DNA of 64,000 nt from CBDDEC01 sp965226785 (GCA_965226785.1 CBDDEC010000002.1:1053668-1117667), one strand, 5' to 3'; counted from the stretch's first letter, positions 26,741-36,095 are shown. A program made the numbers and translations. The notes: generated by a model from the letters alone, not told the origin.

Positions 26741-27340
26741 CTAGCTCGACAAGCCCGGCTCGCGCCACATCAGCCAGAGCGGCGGACCGCCGTCGGGCAG
26801 TGTGTGCTCCTCCGTCACGCGGAAGCCGTGGCGCTCGTAGAACGGCAGGTTCCGCTCCTTCGAGTTCTCGAGGTACGCCGGGACGCCCTCGGAGTCGCAG
26901 ATGTCGAGATTGGTGCGAATCAGCTTCGATCCGCGCCCACCGCCCTGGACTGCGGGGTCCACACCGATGGCAAGCAGGTAGTAGTGGTCCGGTTCCTTCG
27001 GATGCCGGCCCCCTATCAGCTCGCCGAGCGCCCCGGAGCGTGCAGTGTCAGTGATCCTGGGCCAGAGCTCTGCGATCTCCGGGATCTCGCCCGGCTCGCC
27101 GATGCCCGGCGGACGCCAGACCGACGCGCCGCTGCCATCCCCAAGGATCCAGGACGCGTCGTGCTCGAGGTAGGCGTAGCGGGAGACCACGCGGAACAGC
27201 GTGTGCAGGTGCTCCGCCCGGTGGCCGTCGTCGAGGATGATCCAGTTCATGAGCGGATCGTCATCGAACGCCCGCGCCAGGACCTCGGCGATCGCTTCGG
27301 TATCGTCGAGCGTCGCCCGCCGTGTCTCAACGCTGCTCAT
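26741..27340 (-). CDS. GNAT family N-acetyltransferase
   Basis: A 199-residue single GNAT domain. Motif A is VDPAVQGGGRGSKLIRTNL and the C-terminal motif is NLPFYERHGFRVTEE. The N-terminus (TRRATLDDTEAIAEVLARAF) is standard. It acetylates an unknown amine with acetyl-CoA. The ATG is preceded by a strong GGGGGGAG. It is convergent with the LLM gene, with seven bases between stops. Confidence 0.88.
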   Translation of the reverse strand: MSSVETRRATLDDTEAIAEVLARAFDDDPLMNWIILDDGHRAEHLHTLFRVVSRYAYLEHDASWILGDGSGASVWRPPGIGEPGEIPEIAELWPRITDTARSGALGELIGGRHPKEPDHYYLLAIGVDPAVQGGGRGSKLIRTNLDICDSEGVPAYLENSKERNLPFYERHGFRVTEEHTLPDGGPPLWLMWREPGLSS

Positions 27341-27438
27341 ACTCCCCCCAGGAGGCGCCCCGCCGGGCCCCCGCGAGCGCGTGAGCGTAGCGACTGATAC
27401 CTTCCGCGCATCGTAACGGCGGACGAGCCGGAGGGCCG

Positions 27439-28440
27439 ATGGACGCCACCGTGCTCTGGATACAGCTGGCCGCCGCGACCGCCGTCATCCTCATCGCCGC
27501 GCAGTTCATGGCGCAGGCGGCGGACACCATCGCCATCCGCACCGGCCTCGGACGTACCTTCGTCGGCGTCGTCATGCTCGCGACGGCGACCTCGCTGCCG
27601 GAGCTCGGCACCGGCATCTCCTCGATCACATTGCTTGACGAGCCAGACCTCGCCGCCGGCGACGCCTTCGGTTCCAACCTGTTCAACCTGCTGATCATCG
27701 GGCTGCTGGACTTCTTCTGGCGTGACGGACCGCTGCTCAACCGCGTCAGCATCACCTCGGTCGTCGTCGCCGCGCTCGGCATCCTTGCGATCGGCTTCGC
27801 GGGCGCAGGCGTCTTCATCCACCACGAGGTGGACTTCGCCAGCGAGTGGATCCTGAGCCCGGTCTCGATCGTGATCGTCGCCGTCTTCGCCATTGCGATG
27901 TTCATCGTCTACCGCATCGAGCGGGGCACCGACCATGAGGACGGCGAAACCGAGCCGAAGCAGACGCTGCGGCGAGCGGCTACCGAGTACGGCATGGCTG
28001 CGGTCACGGTCGTCGCCGCGGCGATCTGGCTGGCCAGCGTGGGCGACGATCTCGCTGCGGAGCTGGGCTTGGAGCGCAGCTTCGTGGGCACGCAGTTCCT
28101 CGCGCTCTCGACCTCGCTGCCGGAGCTGGCCGCCTCGGTGGCGGCGATCCGCATCGGCGCGCCGGAGCTGGCGATCAGCAACGTGCTCGGGAGCAACCTG
28201 TTCAACATGGGCTTCGTGCTGTTCCTGGACGACGTGGCCTACACGAACGGACCGCTGTGGGCCGACGTTTCGACCGTGCACGTCTTCACCGCGCTAGCCG
28301 CCATCCTGATGACGGCGGTCGTGATCATCGCGCTGGTCACCCAGGAACGAGGGCGGCCCGGCCGCTTCTTCACCTTCGAGGCGTTGATGCTCGTCGGTCT
28401 CTACGTGGTCACGAGCGTGCTCGTCTTCGAACTCGCCTGA
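27439..28440 (+). CDS. CaCA family Na+/Ca2+ (cation) exchanger
   Basis: A 333-residue membrane protein with two homologous halves of about five helices each. The alpha-repeat motifs are SLPELGTGISS with GDAFGSNLFNLL in the first half and STSLPELAASVAA with NVLGSNLFNMG in the second. These acidic and Asn residues bind the cation. It probably exchanges Ca2+ for Na+ or H+. The two halves are separated by a charged loop (DHEDGETEPKQTLRRA). GAGGG precedes the ATG. It stands alone. Confidence 0.9.
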   Translation: MDATVLWIQLAAATAVILIAAQFMAQAADTIAIRTGLGRTFVGVVMLATATSLPELGTGISSITLLDEPDLAAGDAFGSNLFNLLIIGLLDFFWRDGPLLNRVSITSVVVAALGILAIGFAGAGVFIHHEVDFASEWILSPVSIVIVAVFAIAMFIVYRIERGTDHEDGETEPKQTLRRAATEYGMAAVTVVAAAIWLASVGDDLAAELGLERSFVGTQFLALSTSLPELAASVAAIRIGAPELAISNVLGSNLFNMGFVLFLDDVAYTNGPLWADVSTVHVFTALAAILMTAVVIIALVTQERGRPGRFFTFEALMLVGLYVVTSVLVFELA

Positions 28441-28521
28441 GGCGAGATCCGCCCATCAGACAGATTCAGACGTGATATGGGCAGACTGAGGCGGCATCCG
28501 CTCGTCGCAAGGGGCTAGAAT

Positions 28522-28746
28522 CCCGCGCGGGCGGGGACTCTAGAGGCGCACGGCGGTAGCGCCGGAGTTTCCAAACGCCCGGACCCTCTTCGGAGGGCCG
28601 CACAGGTGAGCCGGGGGCCACCGCTGCGAATCGACGGCGCGCTGGCGGGGCAGGCCGTTGATCCCGGGGGCTCCCGGCACCCACCTGTTCCGCGTCACGA
28701 TCGCGCGGAGACGACGAACGAGGCGGCACCAGCCGCCTCGTCGTAC
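28522..28746 (+). ncRNA. Candidate structured RNA of unknown family
   Basis: A 326-bp gap between convergent genes holds several clean hairpins. A -10-like TAGAAT (28516-28521) is followed by GCGGGGAC (28531-28538), which can pair with GTTCCGC (28687-28693). Inside are GGCGC/GCGCC (28545-28563), an 8-bp UUCG-capped hairpin around 28584-28597, and a long arm in which ACAGGTG-x-GCCGGG (28602-28615) pairs with CCCGGC and CACCTGT (28673-28688). A GC-rich stem at 28719-28740 could end it. It does not match tmRNA, RNase P or SRP motifs I know. No frame looks coding. Confidence 0.35.
28719..28740. terminator. Inverted repeat between convergent genes
   Basis: CGAGGCGG, a six-base loop and CCGCCTCG form an 8-bp stem between the CaCA exchanger and the epimerase gene. 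No T tract follows on either strand, so termination efficiency is uncertain. Confidence 0.5.
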
Positions 28747-28766
28747 GTGTGGCCTCGGGCCGTTGC

Positions 28767-29201
28767 CTAGCGGTCGCGCAGCGGGACCAGCTCGGTCAGC
28801 ACGCCGCCCGTCGACTTCGGGTGGAAGAACGCCACCGTGCGGCGGCCATCCTGTGTGCGCGGCAGGTCGATCTCCGAGAGACCCTTCGAGCGCAGCTGCT
28901 CCGCCTCCTCGTGCACGTCCTCGCAGGCAAAGCAAATGTGATGCAGCCCCGGTCCGCGGTTCTCCAGGTAGCGCGCCGTGCCGCTGGTGGCGTCAACCGC
29001 CGGGATCAGCACCTCGACGACCGTCTCGCCCTCGCCCACGGTGAAGAAGTAGTTGTACGTCTGCTCCGGCTCGAAGTAGCTGCCGTCGGGCCAGTTCGAC
29101 CGATCCTTGTCGATCACCAGCCCCATCGTGTCGCCGAGGATGGCCTGCGCCTCCTCGATCGTCGGCGCTACCAGCCCTACGTGATCGAGTCGCGTAAACA
29201 T
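28767..29201 (-). CDS. Methylmalonyl-CoA epimerase-like VOC protein
   Basis: A 144-residue VOC protein with the epimerase pattern LDHVGLVAPTIEEA, GLHHICFACEDV and GGVLTELVPL. The His residues after LD and GLH and the Glu near the end fit the metal site. It would convert (S)- to (R)-methylmalonyl-CoA, a step after propionyl-CoA carboxylation, which fits the acyl-CoA carboxylase at 1276. No methylmalonyl-CoA mutase is present in the window, so this remains a family-level call. GGGAGG precedes the ATG. Confidence 0.8.
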   Translation of the reverse strand: MFTRLDHVGLVAPTIEEAQAILGDTMGLVIDKDRSNWPDGSYFEPEQTYNYFFTVGEGETVVEVLIPAVDATSGTARYLENRGPGLHHICFACEDVHEEAEQLRSKGLSEIDLPRTQDGRRTVAFFHPKSTGGVLTELVPLRDR

Positions 29202-29338
29202 CGTGCCTCCCGGGTCAGCGCTGCCGTCACGACATCATTCCGGAGTCCATCCGCCGGGTTGTAGCACAGGCGCGCTCTGACGTTCCTTCACGAAGCGAGG
29301 AACGCTCCCCGCCCCGGGGTGAGCGCGGCGACGTGGTT

Positions 29339-30171
29339 CTAGAGAATCTCCCGCAGGTCACTGACCAGGCGAATCGCGCCCGTGATCAGCGTGCCACCGA
29401 GCATTGCGTAGCCCGCGAGTCGGAGCAGCAGTAGCCACCGCACATCGAGACGTTCGGTCACGCGAAGCCACCACAGCGTGAGCGTGGCCACCACAGCGTG
29501 AGCGTGGCCACCCCCATCGCGACGACGAAGACGCCGACCATAGGCTCGAGATCGCTATCGTTTCTCTCGCCCTCGTCGAAGAACGTGGCGACGAAGATGA
29601 AGAGCAACAGCACGCCAAACGTGACCAGAACGCCATAGAGCGCGGCAGCGCTTCCGGGACCGGCCCGAGGGAGCCGCGCGTCGAGCGCACCGCGCACCCA
29701 CCCCATTAGCAGGCCAAAGCCGATGAACAGCGCGCTGAACATGCCCACATTGAACCGCTGGTTACGCAGGAGGGCGAAGTCGACGTTCTCGGGTTCGATC
29801 ACGACCGACGACGTCATGAGCAACAGGACGAATCCGAAGACCAGGCCGTGCCAGCGTCCGGCCCACTCCAGCCAGGGCTCCGTGATCAGGTAAGCGATCG
29901 CGCCGAACGCTCCGGCGAAGATCCCCACGAAGATCAACAGCTCCAGCGTGCCCCCGACGGTGATATCGCCGATGCGGTTGCCATTGTCGGTCCGGCCGCC
30001 AGTGAGGTGGTCGGGTCCGGCAATGGCCGAGAGGCGCATGACCAGCCGTCCGCCAAGACCGCCCACGACGACTCCGGTGATCACACCGGCGATCCCAGCC
30101 ACAGCCGCGTGACGCACCAGCTGGGCGATCGCGGACTCACCCTCCGACTGCGTGACCGCTATCTGAGCCAT
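29339..30171 (-). pseudogene. Multi-pass membrane protein of unknown function, broken by 20-bp duplication
   Basis: Starts at ATG 30171 behind GGAGG and encodes about six hydrophobic segments (for example VAGIAGVITGVVVGGLGG and MFSALFIGFGLLMGWV). At 29467-29506 a 20-bp unit is present twice in tandem. With one copy the frame continues through LTLWWLRVTERLDVRWLL and GTLITGAIRLVS to a TAG at 29339. With two, the protein ends early at 29458 after WWPRSRCGGFA. The duplication removes the final membrane helix region. Family unknown. Confidence 0.78.
29467..29506. repeat. 20-bp exact tandem duplication inside a gene
   Basis: The unit GCCACCACAGCGTGAGCGTG occurs at 29467-29486 and 29487-29506, followed by a partial third GCCACC. 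Twenty bases is not a multiple of three, so it shifts the reading frame of the membrane protein gene. Confidence 0.95.
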
Positions 30172-30379
30172 CCGCCAACCTCCAGCCTCGACGGTCTCGA
30201 GGAGTTTACATACGTGGTCGGTGGGTGCGCTCGCCAGCGGGACATCCCATCTCCCCCTCCGCCCTCGCTCGTAGGCGCCTCGAGGCCGGGTGAGGGCTGC
30301 TCTTGCGCCCCGCGTCGCGATAGGATGCTCGCCACTGTGCGGAGGCCGCCGCCTCTGGCCGGCAGATCGGAGCGCGACG

Positions 30380-31423
30380 ATGGAGATCGGCCTGGGACTC
30401 GACGCCTCGCTGGGACTCGACTTTGACGACCAGCGGCAGCTCTCACGCGAAGCCGCCGAGCTCGGCTACGAGAGCCTGTGGACCCCGGAGGGCGCGGGCC
30501 TGGACGCGTTCCAGCTCTGCTCACTGCGGTGGCAGGCCAGCGCCGAGGTGACGCCGGGCGGCCTCGGCACGGGCATCGCCGTTGCGCCCGTCGCCTACCG
30601 CAACCCGGTCGGGTTCGCCGTCTCAGCCGGCACCGTTTCCGCCCTGACCGGCGGTCGCTTCATCCTCGGCATCGGCTCAGGCGGCATCTATCGTCCTGAA
30701 ACGCGCCGCAACCTCGGCATCCGCACCTCCTCGACACTGGCCGTGATGCGCGACTACCTCGCGGCGCTGCAGGCACTCCTCGGCGGCGACATCGTGAACA
30801 TCGAGGGCGAGGCGCTGACGCTGCGCCAGGTGCAGCTGGGCATCAGCCCGGCGCCGGAGACGCCGGTCTACCTGGGCGCGCTCGGGCCGGAGATGCTGCG
30901 CCTCGGCGGCGAGCTCGCCAACGGCATCGCGCTCAACTGGTGCACGCCCGAACAGATCGCCTGGAGTCGTGAACGCGTCGCCGAGGGTGCGGCGCGCATC
31001 GGGCGCGACCCGGCGGCGGTCCGGTTCTCCGAGTACATCCGCATTTGCGTCGACGACGACGAGATCCTGGCGCGGCGTTCCTTCGGCCGTGCGGCGCTGG
31101 GCTATGCGCTCGGCCAGACCGTGCCGACCGAACGCGAGCGGCGCTTCGGCTACCGCGCCCACTTCGAGCGCGCCGGGTTCAGCGAGGAGCTGCTCGCGCT
31201 CGACCACATGCGCAACGAGGGCGCCGGTTACGACGAGCTCGTGGACGCGTGCCCCGACGATCTCCTGCGTTCGGTCGGTTACTACGGCCCCGCCGAGGGC
31301 GCACGCGACGCCTTCCTCGCGCTCGCCGAGGGCCTCGACACCGCCATCGTGCGCGTGGTGGCGGCCCGCCCCACTCTCGACGCGGTGCGTGCCGTCATGA
31401 CGGCTTGCGCGCCGGCCGCTTGA
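30380..31423 (+). CDS. LLM class flavin-dependent oxidoreductase
   Basis: A 347-residue luciferase-like enzyme. Visible signatures are EAAELGYESLWTPEG near the start, TGIAVAPVAYRNP, and GRFILGIGSGG, which contacts the flavin. It is another member of a family that appears three times in this window. F420 or FMN may be the cofactor. ATG 30380 has CGGAG upstream; an in-frame start at 30290 would add a leader with no family match. It stands alone, and no substrate can be named. Confidence 0.87.
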   Translation: MEIGLGLDASLGLDFDDQRQLSREAAELGYESLWTPEGAGLDAFQLCSLRWQASAEVTPGGLGTGIAVAPVAYRNPVGFAVSAGTVSALTGGRFILGIGSGGIYRPETRRNLGIRTSSTLAVMRDYLAALQALLGGDIVNIEGEALTLRQVQLGISPAPETPVYLGALGPEMLRLGGELANGIALNWCTPEQIAWSRERVAEGAARIGRDPAAVRFSEYIRICVDDDEILARRSFGRAALGYALGQTVPTERERRFGYRAHFERAGFSEELLALDHMRNEGAGYDELVDACPDDLLRSVGYYGPAEGARDAFLALAEGLDTAIVRVVAARPTLDAVRAVMTACAPAA

Positions 31424-31454
31424 GGATCAGCCGCGAGTTCGATTCGGGAGGGCG

Positions 31455-32660
31455 CTAATCCGCCTTCGGCAACCGCACCTCGACGCTGAGCCCGCCACCG
31501 GGCAGCGCACGAGCAACCGCACTGCCACCGTGGTGCTGCGCCACCGCGCGCACGATCGCCAGGCCGAGACCGTGGCCTTCGCTGCCGGTGCGCGTGGCCT
31601 CGACGCCACGCGCGAAGCGGTCGAAGAGACCCTCGACCTCCGCCTCCGGAATCAGGGCGCCGCTGTTCTCAACCACGACGATGGCATGTTCGCCGTCCGC
31701 GCCGACGCTCACCAGCAGCCGCCCGTCGTTGACGTTGTGACGCACCGCGTTTTCGACCAGGTTGTCCAGCAGGCGTTCGAGGAGCACCCGGTCACCGAGC
31801 ACCTCGGCGCTCGACGCGTCGACGGTCGTGACGATGTTGCGCTGCCCGGCGGCGGCTGTTTGCGCCGCCACCGCTGCGCGGGCGAGCGGTTCGAGGTCCA
31901 GTCGCTCGTCGGCGCTCAGCGGGCTGTCGGCTCGCGCGAGCACGAGCAGCCCATCGATCAGCTCCTCGGAGCGATCGACGGCGCGGCGAAGGACCTCGGC
32001 CGACGCACGCCACTGCTCATCGCTCGGCGCTCCGGCTGTCGTCACATCGAGCTCCGTGCGCATGATCGCCAGCGGCGTCCGTAGCTCGTGCGAGGCGTTC
32101 GAGACGAACGCGCGCTGCGACTCGAACGAGCCCTCGATGCGATCCAGCATGACGTCAAACTGGTCGGCAAGTTCCTGCAGCTCATCGGGCGGACCGCTCA
32201 GGTCGACACGCTCGTCGAGCCGCTGTTCGGAGATGCGTCGTGCGGTCGCGGTGATGTCGGTGATCGGACGCAGCATGCGGCCGGCGATCCACCAGCCGAA
32301 GCCGACCGAGGCGATCGCCAGTCCCAGCATCGCGAGCGACGACTGGATCACCAGGTCCTCGAGGGTGTCGGCCCGCAGCTCCTCACGCACGTCGTCAAGG
32401 AAATCGCCGGCTAAGACCGCCAGCGGAGTGCGCCCGCCGCCGCCCCGCGGGCGCGGGTTGAGCTCGATCTGTTCGTTGCGCGCCAGCGCCCCTGACGGCA
32501 GGCCCGCGCGCGCCGCGACGTCCTCCCGGAACTGATCGCCGCTGGAGGGGAAGTTCTGGCTCGTGAGAATGAAGTTGATGCTGAGCAGCAAGAAGCCGGC
32601 CAGCAGCACCATGCCGCCGTACCAGAGAGTGAGCCGTACTCGGATGCTCGCCGCGCGCAT
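31455..32660 (-). CDS. Membrane sensor histidine kinase (HAMP-HisKA-HATPase)
   Basis: A 401-residue kinase. A first helix (LTLWYGGMVLLAGFLLLSIN) and a second near residue 120 bracket a periplasmic sensor of about 80 residues. HAMP follows (RMLRPITDITATARRI), then the H-box SHELRTPLAIM with phospho-accepting His191, N-box DNLVENAVRHN and G-box GHGLGLAIVRAV. The G1 box is unusual, reading ENSGALIP instead of DxGxG. It starts at ATG 32660 after GGAGG. With the response regulator at 33456 and a PilZ protein between them it forms one leftward operon. The signal is unknown. Confidence 0.9.
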   Translation of the reverse strand: MRAASIRVRLTLWYGGMVLLAGFLLLSINFILTSQNFPSSGDQFREDVAARAGLPSGALARNEQIELNPRPRGGGGRTPLAVLAGDFLDDVREELRADTLEDLVIQSSLAMLGLAIASVGFGWWIAGRMLRPITDITATARRISEQRLDERVDLSGPPDELQELADQFDVMLDRIEGSFESQRAFVSNASHELRTPLAIMRTELDVTTAGAPSDEQWRASAEVLRRAVDRSEELIDGLLVLARADSPLSADERLDLEPLARAAVAAQTAAAGQRNIVTTVDASSAEVLGDRVLLERLLDNLVENAVRHNVNDGRLLVSVGADGEHAIVVVENSGALIPEAEVEGLFDRFARGVEATRTGSEGHGLGLAIVRAVAQHHGGSAVARALPGGGLSVEVRLPKAD

Positions 32661-32745
32661 CGCGCCTCCGTTGAGGATCACAGTTGAGCAGGCCGAGGGT
32701 AAGCGCGGTGTAAGGCCTCGTGCTGGGGCCACCGACGTGAGTGGG

Positions 32746-33360
32746 CTAAGCAGCGACGCCGATCGTGACGTCATCGGCCTCGGCAGGGCTCTCGCTCAGC
32801 ATGGCGAAGGCAAGATCGGCGATGTGCTGCTGCTGGTCCGGCATGAATTCGAGGCCGACGCGTGTGAAGAGGCCATGTTCGAGGCGGCGTCGGGCGATGC
32901 ATCGCAGTTCGAACGTCACGCCGCTCAGGTCGAGCCGAAGCGTCGTCTCTTCGCCGAAGCTGGGAACGCCGCCGTCTTCCACGAGCACGCGCGCGCCGCC
33001 CAGCGACAGGTCTTGCACCTTGCAGGGCGTGCCGTCGAGGGCAGCTTCGACCTCGACGAGCAGGCGCACATGCTGGCGGCGGTTGACCACCGCTGTCCCG
33101 GGCCGGATGCGCGCGACCACGATGGTGCCGAGCACGGCGTTCAGGATCGCCATCACGACCAGGAGGTAGCCGGCCAGATGAGCTGATCCGCCGCCCGCGA
33201 CCATGCCGAAGGCGATCACCATCCCCAGTGTGTTCAGCGGGATCAACGCCACAACCGCCAGCGGGAAGACCCGTGACTCGTCGCCATCAACGGTGCGACT
33301 CACACGCCGCCGTGTCCCAAACAGCCAGCGGTTGAGCGATGCGCCCAACCAGCGCTCCAT
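32746..33360 (-). CDS. Membrane-anchored PilZ (c-di-GMP receptor) protein
   Basis: A 204-residue protein with two predicted helices (VFPLAVVALIPLNTLGMVIA and AGYLLVVMAILNAVLGTIVV) followed by a PilZ domain (about 105-200). The c-di-GMP-binding motifs are intact: RxxxR as RQHVR and (D/N)xSxxG as DLSLGG. It should respond to c-di-GMP at the membrane. I start it at ATG 33360; a GTG at 33396 is possible but lacks a Shine-Dalgarno. It sits between response regulator and kinase genes, and a GGDEF-EAL gene lies next to the operon. Confidence 0.85.
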   Translation of the reverse strand: MERWLGASLNRWLFGTRRRVSRTVDGDESRVFPLAVVALIPLNTLGMVIAFGMVAGGGSAHLAGYLLVVMAILNAVLGTIVVARIRPGTAVVNRRQHVRLLVEVEAALDGTPCKVQDLSLGGARVLVEDGGVPSFGEETTLRLDLSGVTFELRCIARRRLEHGLFTRVGLEFMPDQQQHIADLAFAMLSESPAEADDVTIGVAA

Positions 33361-33455
33361 GTCCAAGATCAAGTCTCCCGATGCTTCGCAGGCCACTTGA
33401 GGCTAACGGCACCACCGGATCGAGCCATCAGGCATCCCTGATCCCGCCTCGGCGG

Positions 33456-34118
33456 TCAGTCGCTCTCGATGCGATAACCGGCGCCCACCACCGTGTCGAT
33501 CACGGGCGGTTCGCCCAGCCGCTTGCGCAGCGTCATCACGGTGACGCGGACCGCGTTGGTGAACGGATCAGCGTGCTCGTCCCACGCGCGGTCCAACAAC
33601 TGCTCCGCGCTCACCACTGCGCCTTCAGCGCGCAGGAGCACCTCGAGCACCGCGAACTCTTTCGGCGCCAGCTCGACCACCCGCCCGTCGCGCTCGACCC
33701 GCCGGCGCGCCGGATCGAGGCGGATGCCCGTCGCCTCGAGGATCGCCTGCTGCGCCGTGGCTGGCCGGCGTGACAGAGCACGGATGCGCGCCTTCAACTC
33801 CTCGAAGTCGAACGGCTTGCCGAGGTAGTCATCGGCGCCCAGATCGAGTCCATCGACGCGATCCGTGATCGACGCGGCGGCGGTCAGCATCAGGATGCGC
33901 GCGGGATGGTCGGCCGCGCGCAGCTCACGGCAGACGTCGTCGCCGTGGCGGCGCGGTAGGTCACGGTCCAGCAGAATCACGTCGTAGGGCGCTAGATCGG
34001 CCTTCTCAAGCGCCTCCTCGCCGTCGTGCGCTTCGTCGACCGAGATTCCGGCGTCGCGAAGCCCTCGCACGATCGCTGCGGCCAGGTCCCGCTCATCTTC
34101 AACGACGAGGACACGCAT
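33456..34118 (-). CDS. OmpR/PhoB-type response regulator
   Basis: A 220-residue two-domain regulator. The receiver starts RVLVVEDERDLAAAIV, with acceptor Asp51 in ILLDRDLP and the conserved Lys in LGKPFDFEEL. The C-terminal winged helix (about 125-220) includes LAPKEFAVLEVLLR and the recognition region RVTVMTLRKRLG. The kinase partner is probably the one encoded at 31455. ATG 34118 was chosen because the receiver begins there and GGAG lies upstream. It is divergent from the GGDEF-EAL gene across about 50 bp. Confidence 0.92.
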   Translation of the reverse strand: MRVLVVEDERDLAAAIVRGLRDAGISVDEAHDGEEALEKADLAPYDVILLDRDLPRRHGDDVCRELRAADHPARILMLTAAASITDRVDGLDLGADDYLGKPFDFEELKARIRALSRRPATAQQAILEATGIRLDPARRRVERDGRVVELAPKEFAVLEVLLRAEGAVVSAEQLLDRAWDEHADPFTNAVRVTVMTLRKRLGEPPVIDTVVGAGYRIESD

Positions 34119-34166
34119 TCCGATGCTCCACTCCACTTTCTGGGACTACAACGTATCGCGTGCCGT

Positions 34167-36095
34167 GTGAGGAATGCATCAGGACCGCGGGGCGCGAGGT
34201 TCGCACCGGCGCTTGGCATCGCTCCGCACTACCTGGCGCTCTCCGCCTCCGGCTACGCGATGGCGATGTCCTATCTGGCGCTGGGCCCGGTTGGCGTGAT
34301 CATCTTCGCGCTCCCCGCCGGCGTGCTCTGGTTCGGGATGCGTCAGTACAGCGATCGCGCACGTTCGGACGTGCTGCGCTTGCAGGAGCAGAGCGAGGTG
34401 CTCAGTCGCAGCGAAGAGCGCTTCCGCTCACTCGTCGAGCACGCGCCGGGCATCGTTGCCGTGATCGACGCGGACGGGTCGATGCAGTCGCTCATCCCGG
34501 AGCGCGCTGGGACATTCCGCCGCGGCAGCCGCACCGATTCACTGGAAACGATGGTCCATCCCTCGGACATCAGTCGCTTCCAGGCCGTGCTCGCAGACAT
34601 GAGCGACGACGCCGACTACTCCGTCGAGGTGGAGGCGAGGATGCGCGACCACCCCGAGAGCGAGTGGCGCGACTATGTGGCGGTGCTCAAGAACCTCAGC
34701 GCCACGCCCGCCGTAGGTGGGATCGTGGTCACCGCGCACGATGTCACTGAACAGAAGGGCCTCGAACTGCAACTGCGCCACCAGGCGTTCCATGACCCGC
34801 TGACTCAGCTGCCCAACCGGGCGCTCTTCACCGACCGGTTGGAGCATGCGCTCGCCGCCTCCGACGGTCGAGGCGGGCGCGTCGCCGTGATGTACGTCGA
34901 CCTCGATCGGTTCAAGACCGTCAACGACACCTTTGGCCACCACATCGGCGACGACCTCCTGGTCATCGTCGCGAAGCGCATGAGCCCAACCGTGCGAGCG
35001 GGCGACACGTTCGCGCGCTTCGGTGGCGACGAGTTCACCGTCGTCCTCGACGGCGTCGAGGACGAGGCAGAGGTCGAGGAGATCGCGATGCGCATCCGCG
35101 AGCGTATCGCCGAGCCGATCGAGATCGGCGGCCACCGCATCCTGGTGACCGCATCGATCGGCGTCGCGCTGACGCAACCCGGCGTATCGATCTCGGCTCG
35201 CGACCTGACGCGGAACGCGGACGTGGCGCTCTTCCACGCGAAGGAGGAGGGGCGCGCCCGCACGGAGATCTTCAACGACAAGCTCGACCCGTACACCGTG
35301 GAGCGCTACCAGCTTGAACGCGACCTGCGTGACGTCGTCGAGAAGGGCGAACTCACGCTCTTCTACCAGCCGGAGATCGACATGGTCACCCGCCAGGTGA
35401 TCGGGTTCGAGGCGCTCGTGCGCTGGCAGCACCCGACGCGCGGCCTGGTGCCGCCCGACGACTTCATCCCCCTCGCCGAGGAGAACGGCACCATCACTGA
35501 GCTCGGTCGCTGGGTCCTGGACGAGGCGTGCCGGCAGGCCGCTATCTGGCAGGACAGCTTGTTCGCCGGCAGGCACTTCACGATGGGTGTCAACCTCTCG
35601 GCTCCGGAGTTCTTCGAGCCGGACCTGATTGAACGGGTCACCGCGGCGCTCGAGACGACCGGCCTCGACCCGGCTGCGCGGCGCATCGAGATCACCGAGT
35701 CTGTGCTGCTCGGGGACAGCTCCGTCGCCGACCACATCTTCCACGACCTCAAGGCGCTGGGTCTGGAGCTGGCGATCGATGACTTCGGGACCGGATACTC
35801 CTCGTTCGGCTACCTGCGCCGGCTGCCGGCCGACATCCTCAAGGTCGACCGTTCGTTCGTCTCTGCGATCGATCGCGACGAGCGCGAGATCTCGATCGTG
35901 CGCGCAGTGGTCGCCGTGGCCGACGCGCTGGGCATGGGCGTCACCGTCGAGGGCATCGAACGGGAGGAGCAGGCGGCGATCATGATCGACATGGGCGCGA
36001 CTCACGCCCAGGGCTACCTGTTCTCACCCCCACGAGACGCCGCCTCCGCCGAGGCCTACACCCGGGAGCTGTTGGGCGAGCGCCGAGCCGCGTAG
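34167..36095 (+). CDS. PAS-GGDEF-EAL cyclic-di-GMP enzyme
   Basis: Makes and breaks c-di-GMP. From GTG 34167: a short membrane segment (about 30-60, GPVGVIIFALPAGVLWFG), a PAS domain (about 85-195), GGDEF at residue 286 and an EAL domain from about 395. The active site GGDEF is intact and preceded at the correct distance by the inhibitory I-site RAGD. The EAL side keeps EALVRW (Glu415), IEITES, DDFGTGYSS and TVEG, so both activities look possible. Only the last helices of a longer membrane sensor seem to remain, and the start is uncertain (ATG 34260 is the alternative). Confidence 0.88.
   Translation: MRNASGPRGARFAPALGIAPHYLALSASGYAMAMSYLALGPVGVIIFALPAGVLWFGMRQYSDRARSDVLRLQEQSEVLSRSEERFRSLVEHAPGIVAVIDADGSMQSLIPERAGTFRRGSRTDSLETMVHPSDISRFQAVLADMSDDADYSVEVEARMRDHPESEWRDYVAVLKNLSATPAVGGIVVTAHDVTEQKGLELQLRHQAFHDPLTQLPNRALFTDRLEHALAASDGRGGRVAVMYVDLDRFKTVNDTFGHHIGDDLLVIVAKRMSPTVRAGDTFARFGGDEFTVVLDGVEDEAEVEEIAMRIRERIAEPIEIGGHRILVTASIGVALTQPGVSISARDLTRNADVALFHAKEEGRARTEIFNDKLDPYTVERYQLERDLRDVVEKGELTLFYQPEIDMVTRQVIGFEALVRWQHPTRGLVPPDDFIPLAEENGTITELGRWVLDEACRQAAIWQDSLFAGRHFTMGVNLSAPEFFEPDLIERVTAALETTGLDPAARRIEITESVLLGDSSVADHIFHDLKALGLELAIDDFGTGYSSFGYLRRLPADILKVDRSFVSAIDRDEREISIVRAVVAVADALGMGVTVEGIEREEQAAIMIDMGATHAQGYLFSPPRDAASAEAYTRELLGERRAA

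Noticed and set aside
28522..28746. tmRNA, RNase P or SRP RNA
   Set aside because: None of their conserved core motifs could be found, so only a generic structured-RNA call is made.
34026..34166. Extended N-terminus of the GGDEF-EAL protein
   Set aside because: This part is antisense to the response regulator start and lacks family features, so a later start was chosen.
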